Positions 27,575-36,294 of a stretch of DNA of 64,000 nt are shown here, piece after piece. The stretch comes from Corallococcus interemptor. GTDB taxonomy: Bacteria; Myxococcota; Myxococcia; Myxococcales; Myxococcaceae. The stretch covers positions 31,898 to 95,897 of the forward strand of contig NZ_RAWM01000019.1 of NCBI RefSeq assembly GCF_003668875.1, in the 5' to 3' direction. A program made the translations under genes and the position numbers. Each line of letters begins with the position of its first letter. Position 1 is the stretch's first letter. The notes under the pieces were generated by a model. The model had not been told where the DNA came from. It saw nothing but the letters and a program-made list of their open reading frames with translations, and ran no database searches.

Positions 27575-29107
27575 ATGCGACTCTCCCTGTCCCAGAAGCT
27601 CACGCTCGCGCCGCTGTTGGTGGCGCTGTTCTTCATCGTCCTCTTCTTCGGGTACCTCATCCCGCGCGTCAGCTCCGCCTTCGAGGCGCAGGGCCGCGAG
27701 GTGGGCAGCGCGCTGCCCACGGCGCTGGCGGCCACGCTGCCCGCGGCGATGCCGGGGGGGCAGACGGAGGCGCTCCAGTCCGTGCTGGACCAGACGGTGC
27801 GCCACCACCAGGTGGCCTACGTGGCCGTCTTCGACGGCGCGGGGCAGATGCGCGCGGTGGCGGGCGAGTACGCCACCGCGATGCGCGAGCTGCGCGACAG
27901 GCTGGGCCGCGCGCAGGGTGAGGCGACGTTCTACGTGCGGGACTCGGAGCTGTTGGACGTCAGCTCGCGCTTCGCGAACGGCGCGGGCAGCGTGCACGTG
28001 GGCTTCAACCGCACGGCGGCTCGCGCGCAGGTGAAGGCCATCACCACGGGCGTGAGCGTGGTGATGCTGCTGGCGCTGTCGGCGTTCGTGGTGGTGGGCA
28101 TCGTGCTGGCGCGCCGGGTGGCGGCGCCGCTGGTGCAGCTGACGGAGGCCGCCCAGCGCATCGCGGAGCACGGCGACCTGCGCGAGACGGTGCGCGTGGA
28201 GGGAAGCGACGAGGTGGCCCAGCTGGCGAAGGCCTTCTCCATGATGACGTCCAAGGTGAAGGACCTGCTGCAGCAGCTGCAGGCGTCCTCGGACCTGCTG
28301 CGCGGTTCGGTGGACCACCTGAACGACTCCGCGGGCCGGCAGAACGAGATGGTGTCGCGCCACGCCGCCGCGCTCCAGGAGACGCAGGTGACGGCGCAGG
28401 AGATCCGCCAGACGTCCGTGGTGGCGTCCCGCGCGGCGGAGACGGTCATCGACGTGGCCGAGCGCGCGGAGGTGCTGGGCAAGACGGGCGAGGTCGCCAT
28501 CACCGAGAGCATCGAGGGCATGGTGGCCCTGCGCGCGCAGGTGGAGCAGATCGCCGAGCGCATCATGGCCCTGGGCGAGCGCACCGAGCAGATCTCCGGC
28601 ATCACGGAGACGGTGAAGGACCTGGCGGACCAGTCCCACCTGCTCGCGGTGAACGCGGCCATCGAGGCGGCGCGCTCCGGGGAGCACGGCAAGGGCTTCG
28701 CGGTGGTGGCCCGGGAGATCCGCGGCCTGGCGGACCAGTCCATCCGCGCGACGAACCAGGTGCGCGGCATCCTGGCGGACATCAGCACCGCCATCTTCGC
28801 CACGGTGGAGATCACCGCCGCGGGCACGCAGCGCATGGAGGCGGGCCTGGCCCAGGTGCGCACGTCCGGGGACACGCTGCGCCAGCTGTCCTCCATCGTG
28901 CGCGACAGCGTGGTGTCCGCCCGGCAGATCTCCAACACGGTGAACCAGCAGGCCACCGGCATCGAGCAGATCTTCACCGCCGTCAACGAGCTCAACACGG
29001 TGATGGGCGACACGGTGAAGCGCATCGCCACCACCAGTGAGTCCGCCGTGTCGCTCAAGCTCCTGTCGGAGCGCGTGGCGGCGATGGTGCGCGACTACCG
29101 GCTGTAG
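27575..29107 (+). CDS. Methyl-accepting chemotaxis protein
   Basis: 510 residues. A first membrane helix (about 12-32), a periplasmic sensing region of about 115 residues, a second helix (about 150-172), a HAMP domain (RRVAAPLVQLTEAAQRIAEH and GSDEVAQLAKAFSMM) and a long coiled-coil signalling domain. Its hairpin tip reads IEAARSGEHGKGFAVVA, followed by EIRGLADQSIRATNQV. The sensed ligand is unknown and no CheW-binding tail pentapeptide is present. There is no chemotaxis operon nearby. Its 3' end overlaps the convergent MFS gene by 53 bases. Confidence 0.93.
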   Translation: MRLSLSQKLTLAPLLVALFFIVLFFGYLIPRVSSAFEAQGREVGSALPTALAATLPAAMPGGQTEALQSVLDQTVRHHQVAYVAVFDGAGQMRAVAGEYATAMRELRDRLGRAQGEATFYVRDSELLDVSSRFANGAGSVHVGFNRTAARAQVKAITTGVSVVMLLALSAFVVVGIVLARRVAAPLVQLTEAAQRIAEHGDLRETVRVEGSDEVAQLAKAFSMMTSKVKDLLQQLQASSDLLRGSVDHLNDSAGRQNEMVSRHAAALQETQVTAQEIRQTSVVASRAAETVIDVAERAEVLGKTGEVAITESIEGMVALRAQVEQIAERIMALGERTEQISGITETVKDLADQSHLLAVNAAIEAARSGEHGKGFAVVAREIRGLADQSIRATNQVRGILADISTAIFATVEITAAGTQRMEAGLAQVRTSGDTLRQLSSIVRDSVVSARQISNTVNQQATGIEQIFTAVNELNTVMGDTVKRIATTSESAVSLKLLSERVAAMVRDYRL

Positions 29108-30587
29108 CCGGGCGGAGGCGGGGCACGAAGCGCTCCACCACCTGGGCCACGGTGCGCGTGGTGGCGGCGCCGGGTTCGTTCACCCGGGCCGCGAGGAAGG
29201 CGGCCCCCAGCCGGGCCACCGACGACACGACGAAGAGCACGTGCAGGTTCACCCACAGGTGGCCGCCCAGCATGAACTGCTGGGGCACCTGGGCCGCCAG
29301 CGCTCCGCCCAGGGCCGCCGCCGCCGCGTAGGCCAGCCCGCCCGCGGTGGCGAACGCCGCCAGGTAGAAGGGCCGGCCGTGGCGCGGCGCCACCGTGAGG
29401 GGCAGCGCGAAGATGGCCAGGCCGTGGCCGCTCCACAGCGAGCCCGCCAGGAGCACGTCGAAGAGCAGCGGCCAGAGCGTCCCCGCCGAGGGCAGCAGCC
29501 ACAGCATGGGGATGGCGCTGATGCCCAGCGAGCAGAGCATCAGCACCGGCTGTGCGCCCAGCCTGTCGATGGCGCGGCCCCACAGGGGCGCCGTCAGCAC
29601 GCGCACGCCCGCCACCGCCGCCGCGTGCAGGGCCATGATGACGAAGGTCATCTTGAGGTTCTGCAGGCTGTGCAGCGCGAAGAAGGGCGCGGACACGCCC
29701 ACCGCCGCGTTCCACGCCACCTGGTACAGGAGCACCCGCCGGGCGCCGTCGTCCTTCCAGGGCAGGAGCGCCGCCTTGAGCTCCAGCTTCGGAGAGGTGC
29801 CCGGGGGCGCCGGGTCATGCTGCGCGGCCATCATCAGCGTGGTGACGACGCCCATGACGCACGCGGCGAGCGCCAGCACGGGCAGGGCCAGCCCCACGCC
29901 CGCGCCGCCCTTGAGGCGGTCCATCAGCAGGCCCGCGGTGAGCGACGCGGCGGTGCCCATCAGCGTGGTGAGCGCGGTGCGCTTGCCGAAGAAGCGGCCC
30001 CGCACGGCGCCGGGGACCAGCTCCCCCATCCACGCCACCCACGCGTTGTTGCCCACCACGGCCAGCAGCGCGGACGCCCCGGCCACGGCGAGCAGCAGGT
30101 GCTGCTGGGATTCGAAGGACAGGCCCAGCCAGGGCAGGACGGCCAGGGGCAGCAGGGCGAGCCGGGACAGGCACACCGCCGTCAGCGCCACCCGCCGGTG
30201 GCCGAAGCAGAGGGTGAGCCACGCGGCGGGGAACTGCACGAACTGCGCGAAGAAGGGCAGCGCCGTCATCACGCCGACGAGGAAGGGCCCCAGCTTCAGC
30301 GCGATGGCCCACGCGGTGAGCACGGTGGGGCCCGCGCACGCGGTGAACACCTCCGCGAACATGCCCTCCACGATGGACACCCGCAGGGACGCCCTCAGGC
30401 GCTTGTGCAGGGGCGGGCCCCGGTGGCCGTCCGGCGGCGGGGGGGCCCCCAGGAGGGGCGCGGACGAGCCGGGCAGCGAGGCGCCAGGGCGGAAGAGGGG
30501 GACGCCGGTGGCGAGGGACGCGAAGCTCTGGACGAGGCGGCGGCGGAAGGCGGCGGACACGGTGATTCGTGTCCCATGGCCTCGCAT
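29055..30587 (-). CDS. MFS transporter of unknown substrate
   Basis: 510 residues. A long soluble N-terminus (about 1-75, Pro/Gly-rich around residue 45) precedes about 12 hydrophobic segments; GELVPGAVRGRFFGKRTALT after segment 4 and LWGRAIDRLGAQPVLML near residue 330 are MFS-type loop motifs. The family resembles uncharacterised permeases of the Bsub YxiO/UMF group rather than drug pumps. The last 18 codons run antisense through the end of the chemoreceptor gene. Start at 30587 is supported by GAGAGGGA. Confidence 0.78.
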   Translation of the reverse strand: MRGHGTRITVSAAFRRRLVQSFASLATGVPLFRPGASLPGSSAPLLGAPPPPDGHRGPPLHKRLRASLRVSIVEGMFAEVFTACAGPTVLTAWAIALKLGPFLVGVMTALPFFAQFVQFPAAWLTLCFGHRRVALTAVCLSRLALLPLAVLPWLGLSFESQQHLLLAVAGASALLAVVGNNAWVAWMGELVPGAVRGRFFGKRTALTTLMGTAASLTAGLLMDRLKGGAGVGLALPVLALAACVMGVVTTLMMAAQHDPAPPGTSPKLELKAALLPWKDDGARRVLLYQVAWNAAVGVSAPFFALHSLQNLKMTFVIMALHAAAVAGVRVLTAPLWGRAIDRLGAQPVLMLCSLGISAIPMLWLLPSAGTLWPLLFDVLLAGSLWSGHGLAIFALPLTVAPRHGRPFYLAAFATAGGLAYAAAAALGGALAAQVPQQFMLGGHLWVNLHVLFVVSSVARLGAAFLAARVNEPGAATTRTVAQVVERFVPRLRPATAGSRAPSPPRAPTGA

Positions 30588-30753
30588 TCCCTCTCAATCG
30601 GACCTCCAAGGACTCGCCCGGGCCCGGCCGGACACCAACCGGGCTTATCCACCGCTTTCCACCTGCTGTCCGCCCGCCTGGTGGGCAGAAGGGATTCAGG
30701 TGCAGTTCACGCGGTCTTGAACTATATGAACGGCCCGGAAGGAGACCGCGCAC

Positions 30754-31752
30754 ATGGATGTCGCTCACGAGCTGACGGAGTTTCTGGGGCAGGTGGAGCA
30801 ACGTCTGACCGACTTGCTCGCGGATGGCGACGTCGGTCCGGACGTGAAGGGCGACACGCTGATGGATGCGGCGCGTCACCTGTGCCTGGGCGCTGGAGGC
30901 AAGCGGGCGCGGCCCATGCTCGTCCGGCTGTTTGGCGGCGTGGTGGGAGTGCCGGCCGCCCGGCTGGTGGACGTGGGCGTGGCGGCGGAGATGATCCACT
31001 CGGCCAGCCTGCTGCATGACGACGTGGTGGACGCGGGCATGTTCCGCCGGGGCCGCCCGACGGTGAACGCGCGCTGGGGCAACATCGTCGCGGTGATGAG
31101 CGGCGACCTCATCCTGTCCACGGCGCTGTCGCGGCTGTCGGAGCTGGACGCGCGGCTGGTGCAGAGCGGCCTGTCCATCGTCACGGAGATGACCCGCGCG
31201 GCCATCGCGGAGGTGGAGGCGCGCGGGGACCTGAACCTGCCGCTCACGCGGCTGCGCTACATCGCCGAGGGCAAGACGGGCTCGCTGTTCGGCTGGTGCG
31301 GCAAGGCGGCCGCGACGCTGGCGGATCAGCCGGAGGCGCGGGAGCGCTTCGACGCCTTTGGCCGGCACCTGGGCGTGGCGTTCCAGATCGCCGACGACAT
31401 TCGCGACATCCTGGGCACGGACGTGGGCAAGCCCCGGTACGCGGACGTGCACTCGCGCACGCCGTCGCTGCCCATCCTGCTGGCGGTGTCGCGCGACGAG
31501 TCCCTGCGCCGCAAGCTCAAGGACGCGTGGGCGTTCTCCGTCATCACCCCGGAGCGCACCCGGGAGATTGGCGCCGCCATCGAGGCCACCGGCGCGGTGG
31601 AGGCGTCCATGGAGCGGATGAACGCGGAGATTGGCGCGGCGCTCGACCGCCTGGGGCCCTTCGCCAACGACGCCGCGGGCGCGGAGTTGATGAGCTGGGC
31701 GCACCGGCTGTCCGCGGGCATCGCGGAACAGGTGAAGGGACGCGCTGCGTGA
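30754..31752 (+). CDS. Polyprenyl diphosphate synthase (trans-prenyltransferase)
   Basis: 332 residues. GGKRARPMLVRL, the first Asp-rich motif in LLHDDVVDAGMFRRGRPTVN, and the second FQIADDIRDILGTD are all intact; GKPRYADVHSRTPSLPILLA is the downstream substrate loop. It condenses isopentenyl diphosphate onto an allylic primer to make a C35-C50 chain, most likely for the menaquinone side chain. GGAAGGAG precedes the ATG. The stop overlaps the next gene as GTGA, so it is in an operon with a GbsR-type regulator. Confidence 0.93.
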   Translation: MDVAHELTEFLGQVEQRLTDLLADGDVGPDVKGDTLMDAARHLCLGAGGKRARPMLVRLFGGVVGVPAARLVDVGVAAEMIHSASLLHDDVVDAGMFRRGRPTVNARWGNIVAVMSGDLILSTALSRLSELDARLVQSGLSIVTEMTRAAIAEVEARGDLNLPLTRLRYIAEGKTGSLFGWCGKAAATLADQPEARERFDAFGRHLGVAFQIADDIRDILGTDVGKPRYADVHSRTPSLPILLAVSRDESLRRKLKDAWAFSVITPERTREIGAAIEATGAVEASMERMNAEIGAALDRLGPFANDAAGAELMSWAHRLSAGIAEQVKGRAA

Positions 31753-32348
31753 AGGGCTACCTGTGGACAGGGGGGGATCCCGGGAGCCACAAGCCCGTCG
31801 CGCCGCCGGAGCACGGAAGGCTGGCGCCATGGGAAGCCATCGCGGTGGAGGCGGTGGGCAACGTCATCGAGTTCTGGGGCTTCAAGCGCAACCAGGGCCG
31901 GGTGTGGGGCCTGCTCTACCTGCGCGGTGAACCCCTGACCGCGGGCGAGATTGAGCGCGAGCTGGACCTGTCCAAGGGCGGCGTGTCCATGCTGCTGCGC
32001 GACCTGGAGCACTGGGGCGTCATCCAGCGGGTGCGCGTGCCGCAGGACACGGTGTGGCGCTACGCGGCGGAGACGGACCTGGTGCGGATGGTGACGCACG
32101 TGGTGGAGGAGCGCGAGGCGGCCTTCGTCACCCGCATCCGCGCGGACCTGTCCGAAGCGCGCCGGCTGGCGGAGGCCACGGGCGGCCTGCCGCCGGAGAG
32201 GCTGCGGCGGCTGGAGCGCATGGCCGTCCTGGCCGAGCACGTGGAGCGCGCGCTGCGGCTGTTCATCAAGACGTCCCGCCTGGACGTGGGCGGGGTGCTG
32301 GGCGCGTTCCGCGACGGCGCCCTGGCGCGGAGCAAAGGCGAGCGGTAG
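31749..32348 (+). CDS. GbsR/MarR-family winged-helix regulator
   Basis: 199 residues. WEAIAVEAVGNVIEFWGFKR and GRVWGLLYLRGEPLTAGEIE lead into the recognition helix LDLSKGGVSMLLRDLEHWGV and a wing, RVRVPQDTVWRYAAETD; a helical C-terminus completes the family pattern. GbsR-type proteins often repress membrane or osmolyte genes. The GTG start overlaps the prenyl synthase stop, so the regulator may control that operon; no operator was identified. Confidence 0.85.
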   Translation: MKGYLWTGGDPGSHKPVAPPEHGRLAPWEAIAVEAVGNVIEFWGFKRNQGRVWGLLYLRGEPLTAGEIERELDLSKGGVSMLLRDLEHWGVIQRVRVPQDTVWRYAAETDLVRMVTHVVEEREAAFVTRIRADLSEARRLAEATGGLPPERLRRLERMAVLAEHVERALRLFIKTSRLDVGGVLGAFRDGALARSKGER

Positions 32349-32366
32349 CGGCGGGAGGAGACGCAC

Positions 32367-32894
32367 ATGGATTCGCACTACGACCAGGTGATGAAGGCGC
32401 GCGAGCAGGCGGACGCGAACGCGCCCCGGCGGTACTTCGCGTACTCGACCATCCTGGACCGGGCCGCCTTCGACGAGTGGAAGCACCAGCACAGCTACGG
32501 CTTCTTCGAGCTGCCGGAAGGCCGGCTCGCCGAGGCGCTGGACGTGGACCTCGTCTACGACTTCCCCTCGCGCTGGTGGGGCGGCCGGGTGGCGGGCCTG
32601 ACGGACGCTCCGGGCGCGCGCGTGTACGGGCGGCTCTTCGAGATTCCCGGCAGGGACTGGCCCATCGTCCAGCACAAGGAGGGCTTCGTCACCAGCATGT
32701 GCGTGGAGCGCACGGTGCGCGTGCGCGTGGACGGCCAGGAGGTGGAGGCCACCGCGTTCGTGACCAACCCGCGCCGCGCGTCGTCGGACGGGCCGGTGAG
32801 CCCACGCTTCGTGGAGGCGCTGGTGCGCGGCGCGAAGAGCGCCGGGCTGCCCGCGGATTACGTGGAGAAGCTGGCGCGCGGCGAGTCGCGCTGA
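32367..32894 (+). CDS. Gamma-glutamylcyclotransferase-like (GGCT/AIG2 fold) protein
   Basis: 175 residues. RRYFAYSTILDRAAFDEWK corresponds to the family's YFAYGSN substrate loop but reads YFAYSTI; LTDAPGARVYGRLFEIPG and QHKEGF are the following conserved strands. The reaction of the best-known members is release of 5-oxoproline from gamma-glutamyl compounds, but the altered loop makes the substrate uncertain. It begins 18 bases after the GbsR gene and is probably co-transcribed. Confidence 0.7.
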   Translation: MDSHYDQVMKAREQADANAPRRYFAYSTILDRAAFDEWKHQHSYGFFELPEGRLAEALDVDLVYDFPSRWWGGRVAGLTDAPGARVYGRLFEIPGRDWPIVQHKEGFVTSMCVERTVRVRVDGQEVEATAFVTNPRRASSDGPVSPRFVEALVRGAKSAGLPADYVEKLARGESR

Positions 32895-32922
32895 GCACGT
32901 CCTCGCCGCGTGGGAGCCTGTC

Positions 32923-33530
32923 TCATGGCCGCGCGGTGGGGGCGATGCGGTCCAGCGTCATGTGCTTCAGGCCGCTCGGTGGGTCCGGGTTGGCGTTGCA
33001 TAAAGCCCAGCCGTAGTAGCCGCCCTGGCGCACGGACGCCGGGGCCTCCGGCGGGTGGTTGCCCACGTTCTCCGGAATGACCTTGCCGTACTGGCCGGTG
33101 CCGTCGTCGAACGGGTAGGGCGTGTCGTCGCGGTTGTTGACGGCCCCCACCGCGTGTCCGTGCCCGGCCCCCACGCCAGACCCTCCGTGTTGTGCAGGCC
33201 CCGAGCGAACAGCTCGCGCGAGCCGCCGCTCCAGTCCCACCGGTAGATGGCGCCGCGCAGCTCCGGCAGGGACGCGTCCGGCAGCCCGGAGGTGACCGTC
33301 TCCACCTCGCCGCGCGTCGTCGATCCACATCTGCCCACGCGCTCGTGGAAGATGATGTCGTGGGGCAGGCCCAGACCGGCACCGGCATGCCTGCTGGGAT
33401 GTTCAGGGAGCGCGGCACGTCGAACGTTTCGCCCCACATGCCCTCCGGAACCTGGACTGCAAGCACGCCAGCCCCAGGATGGCCGTCAGCACGAGTGGTG
33501 GCCGCAGGGTCCGTTTTTCCAACCGGATTC
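32923..33530 (-). pseudogene. Decayed PQQ/sorbosone-dehydrogenase-like gene with several frameshifts
   Basis: Recognisable pieces lie in three frames in order: a signal-like TLRPPLVLTAILGLACLQ (about 33515-33470), then VPRSLNIPAGMPVPVWA, then LRGAIYRWDWSGGSRELF with ARGLHNTEGLAWGPGTD, then AVNNRDDTPYPFDDGTGQYG and VRQGGYYGWALCNANPD. These match the beta-propeller of soluble PQQ glucose/L-sorbosone dehydrogenases, but at least three frame changes separate them and the total (about 200 codons) is under half the usual length. Hence it is a remnant, not a working enzyme. A sequencing error could explain one shift but not the shortening. Confidence 0.65.
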
Positions 33531-33554
33531 CACCCGGCCTTTTCAGGATGCCGC

Positions 33555-33680
33555 GACCTGAACAAACCTTCAGGCAGTTTTCTCGCGGCCTCGAGCATCC
33601 CTGAGCGGACCTGAACAAACCTTCAGCCATTTTTCGCCCTGCTCGCGAGGCGTCGTGCCTACATGAACAAAAGTACAGAT
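33555..33680. repeat. Three tandem copies of a dyad-containing 19-base element at about 53-base period
   Basis: GACCTGAACAAACCTTCAG occurs at 33555 and exactly again at 33608; a degenerate copy (ACATGAACAAAAGTACAG) follows at 33661. The spacing is 53 and 52 bases, five helical turns. Each exact copy holds the inverted pair CCTGAA/TTCAG(G), and both are followed by a pyrimidine/T run (TTTTC). Sequence between copies is only loosely similar. Together with the AT-rich bases up to 33838, this 308-base stretch contains no gene that I can support; it may be a regulatory array or a remnant mobile end. Confidence 0.6.
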
Positions 33681-33797
33681 ATCGTGAAGCATGAAACAAA
33701 TAAATGCAGACGTTGATATTGATTGTCTTTTATTGGAGGTCTCGTGTCTGTCTTTGAGGGCGGACCGGGCTTGACGGCGAAAGCGCGTTGTGGCTTC

Positions 33798-33826
33798 ATG
33801 ATTTTGATTCCGATAATCAAAATCAT
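33798..33826 (+). promoter_or_regulatory. Perfect 12-base inverted repeat (Fur-family-like operator) before the heme oxygenase pair
   Basis: ATGATTTTGATT, a 5-base centre CCGAT, and AATCAAAATCAT make a perfect palindrome ending 12 bases before the next ATG. It contains GATAATCAAAATC, close to the Fur half-consensus GATAATCATTATC. A possible -10 (GATAAT, 33812) lies inside it, with a weak TTGTGG 18 bases upstream, so a bound repressor would block the promoter. Fur or a Fur relative is the first guess. Confidence 0.65.
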
Positions 33827-33838
33827 CTGGAGAGCGCG

Positions 33839-34087
33839 ATGATCGGTCAGGGATGCTGCAGGTCGGTGCTGGCGCGAGGCCCGTGCGCCGAGGTGACGCG
33901 GTGCAGCTGTGGGCACATCCACCTGGCGGTGGGGCCGGTGACGCTTCGCCTGGAGGAGGACGTCCTGCGCGAGCTGGGGCACACGCTGGTGGAGGCCATC
34001 CACCAGCTGGAGCTGCCGCACGACGCCGAGTCGCAGGAGCAGGCTCCCGCCGCCCACGGGGCGTCCACCGGCGGGTGGAAGCAGTGA
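33839..34087 (+). CDS. Small CxC protein preceding a heme-oxygenase-like gene
   Basis: 82 residues. The core is RCSCGHIHLAVGPVTLRLEE, a CxC followed by GxIHL and a short beta strand; three more Cys are near the N-terminus (GCC, PCAE) and the C-terminus is polar and disordered-looking. No family name can be given, but similar CxCG-x-HL mini-proteins occur next to iron genes in other bacteria as I recall. ATG at 33839 has GGAGAG upstream. Its stop overlaps the next start (GTGA). A role in iron or heme handling is inferred from the operator and neighbour. Confidence 0.7.
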   Translation: MIGQGCCRSVLARGPCAEVTRCSCGHIHLAVGPVTLRLEEDVLRELGHTLVEAIHQLELPHDAESQEQAPAAHGASTGGWKQ

Positions 34088-34875
34088 GCACCGTCCGGGG
34101 CACCCTCCGCTGGGGCGGCCTCGATCGCTCCGCGAGGGACCGGCGGCTGCCGTCCGCGTCCACGGCCCCCTCGGGCCTGCCGTCCATGCAGCGGCTGTCG
34201 CTGCGGCTGGAGGAGGGGACGGGGATGGCCCGGCGCCAGGCGGAGCAGTCCACGTTCCTGGAGGCGCTCTTCCACGGCTCGTGGAACGGCGGCGTCTATG
34301 GCCAGTTCGTGCGCGCGCGCCACTACGTGAACCACCTGCGCCAGCTGCACGTCGTCTACGAGGCGCTGGAGTCCGTGCTGCCGGGGCTGAAGGACGGACC
34401 GCTCGCGCGCGTGCTGCGGCTGCCGGAGCTGCGGCGCGCCTCCGCGCTCCTGGCGGACCTGGACTGGTTCTGCGGCGACACGCGCACGAAGCCCTTCGCC
34501 TGCGAGGACACGCGGCTGCACGCGGAGCGGATCCGCGAGGTGGCGGCGGAGGCCCCGCACCTGCTCATCGCGCATGCGTATGCCCGGTGCGCGCAGGACC
34601 TCTTCACCGCCCCCCGGCGCTCGGAGCTCATCGCGCGGGCGTTCGAGCTGGAGAACGGCCGGGGCACGGCCTTCTACAACGCGGTGTCCGCCGCGGAGCT
34701 GCTCGCCTTCCAGGCCCGGCTGGTGGCCCGGCTGGACGAGGTGCAGCTGACGGAGGGCGAGGCCCAGGAGGTGGTGCAGGAGGCGCGGCTGGCCTTCCGC
34801 ATCCAGACGCTCATCTGCGACGAGCTGGCGCGCGACGCACCGGAGCTCGACGGGCCGGGCGGGAGCGCCGGGTAG
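34084..34875 (+). CDS. Heme oxygenase-like protein lacking the proximal His
   Basis: Up to 263 residues from the GTG that overlaps the upstream stop; an ATG at 34186 would give the bare domain. LRLEEGTGMARRQAEQSTFL corresponds to the first heme oxygenase helix, where T-x3-H-x2-A-E holds the iron-ligating His; here that position is Arg50. Further matches are YEALESVLPGL, the distal-side GRGTAFYNAVSA and FQARLVARLDEV with the final EARLAFRIQTLICDEL. The fold looks intact, but heme cannot be ligated in the usual way. It may bind bilin or heme differently, or serve another reaction, as several heme-oxygenase-like proteins do. Confidence 0.78.
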   Translation: MSTVRGTLRWGGLDRSARDRRLPSASTAPSGLPSMQRLSLRLEEGTGMARRQAEQSTFLEALFHGSWNGGVYGQFVRARHYVNHLRQLHVVYEALESVLPGLKDGPLARVLRLPELRRASALLADLDWFCGDTRTKPFACEDTRLHAERIREVAAEAPHLLIAHAYARCAQDLFTAPRRSELIARAFELENGRGTAFYNAVSAAELLAFQARLVARLDEVQLTEGEAQEVVQEARLAFRIQTLICDELARDAPELDGPGGSAG

Positions 34876-34956
34876 GGTGGCCCCGACCCCACGGGTCACC
34901 TCCCCGACGGGGCGGCCCCGTGCCGTTTCGTGACAGTCACGCTAGGATGGCGGAAC

Positions 34957-35307
34957 GTGGCACTCCAGATGACCTCTCCCATTGATCGCCGTGCGTTTCC
35001 CCGCATCCATGCGCCCCTCTACTCGCGCCCCGCGCGAATGAAGGTGGGCGAAAAGAAGCAGGTGCTCGACGTCAGCCTCGGGGGCGCGCGCATCTACTCG
35101 GACGACCCGCAGGACGTGGGTTCGCGCCTGGACCTGGAGCTGTTCCTCCCGGACGGCAGCTCGGTGGAATGTACCGCGCGCATCGTCTGGGCCATCAAGT
35201 TACCCAAGGACGCCGTGGCCCGCTTCGAGGTGGGCCTGTCCTTCATCGACGTGCCGGAGCCCGTGCTGGAGAGGCTGAAGACCGTGCTCGTCGCGGATGA
35301 AACTTGA
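34957..35307 (+). CDS. PilZ domain protein (putative cyclic-di-GMP binder)
   Basis: About 116 residues consisting of a single PilZ domain. The c-di-GMP motifs are DRRAFPRI (RxxxR) at the start and DVSLGGARI (D/NxSxxG), followed by VECTARIVWAIK and VGLSFIDVP. It probably acts as a small adaptor for motility or surface functions. GTG at 34957 is chosen for its AGGA site; ATG at 34969 is a close alternative. Its end meets the convergent aldo/keto reductase gene. Confidence 0.88.
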   Translation: MALQMTSPIDRRAFPRIHAPLYSRPARMKVGEKKQVLDVSLGGARIYSDDPQDVGSRLDLELFLPDGSSVECTARIVWAIKLPKDAVARFEVGLSFIDVPEPVLERLKTVLVADET

Positions 35308-35308
35308 T

Positions 35309-36262
<954 letters not shown>

Positions 36263-36294
36263 GCCCCAGGTCCTTTCGGTGAGGCCGGGGCGTG

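Noticed and set aside
29037..31019. 660-codon plus-strand open frame over the MFS gene
   Set aside because: Composition (Gln, His, Arg, Gly) is that of a GC-rich antisense shadow with no family motif; the minus-strand frame has clear membrane segments.
33798..33826. Palindrome read as an FNR/CRP site because of TTGAT and ATCAA
   Set aside because: The half-sites are 7 bases apart rather than 4; the Fur-like reading fits better.
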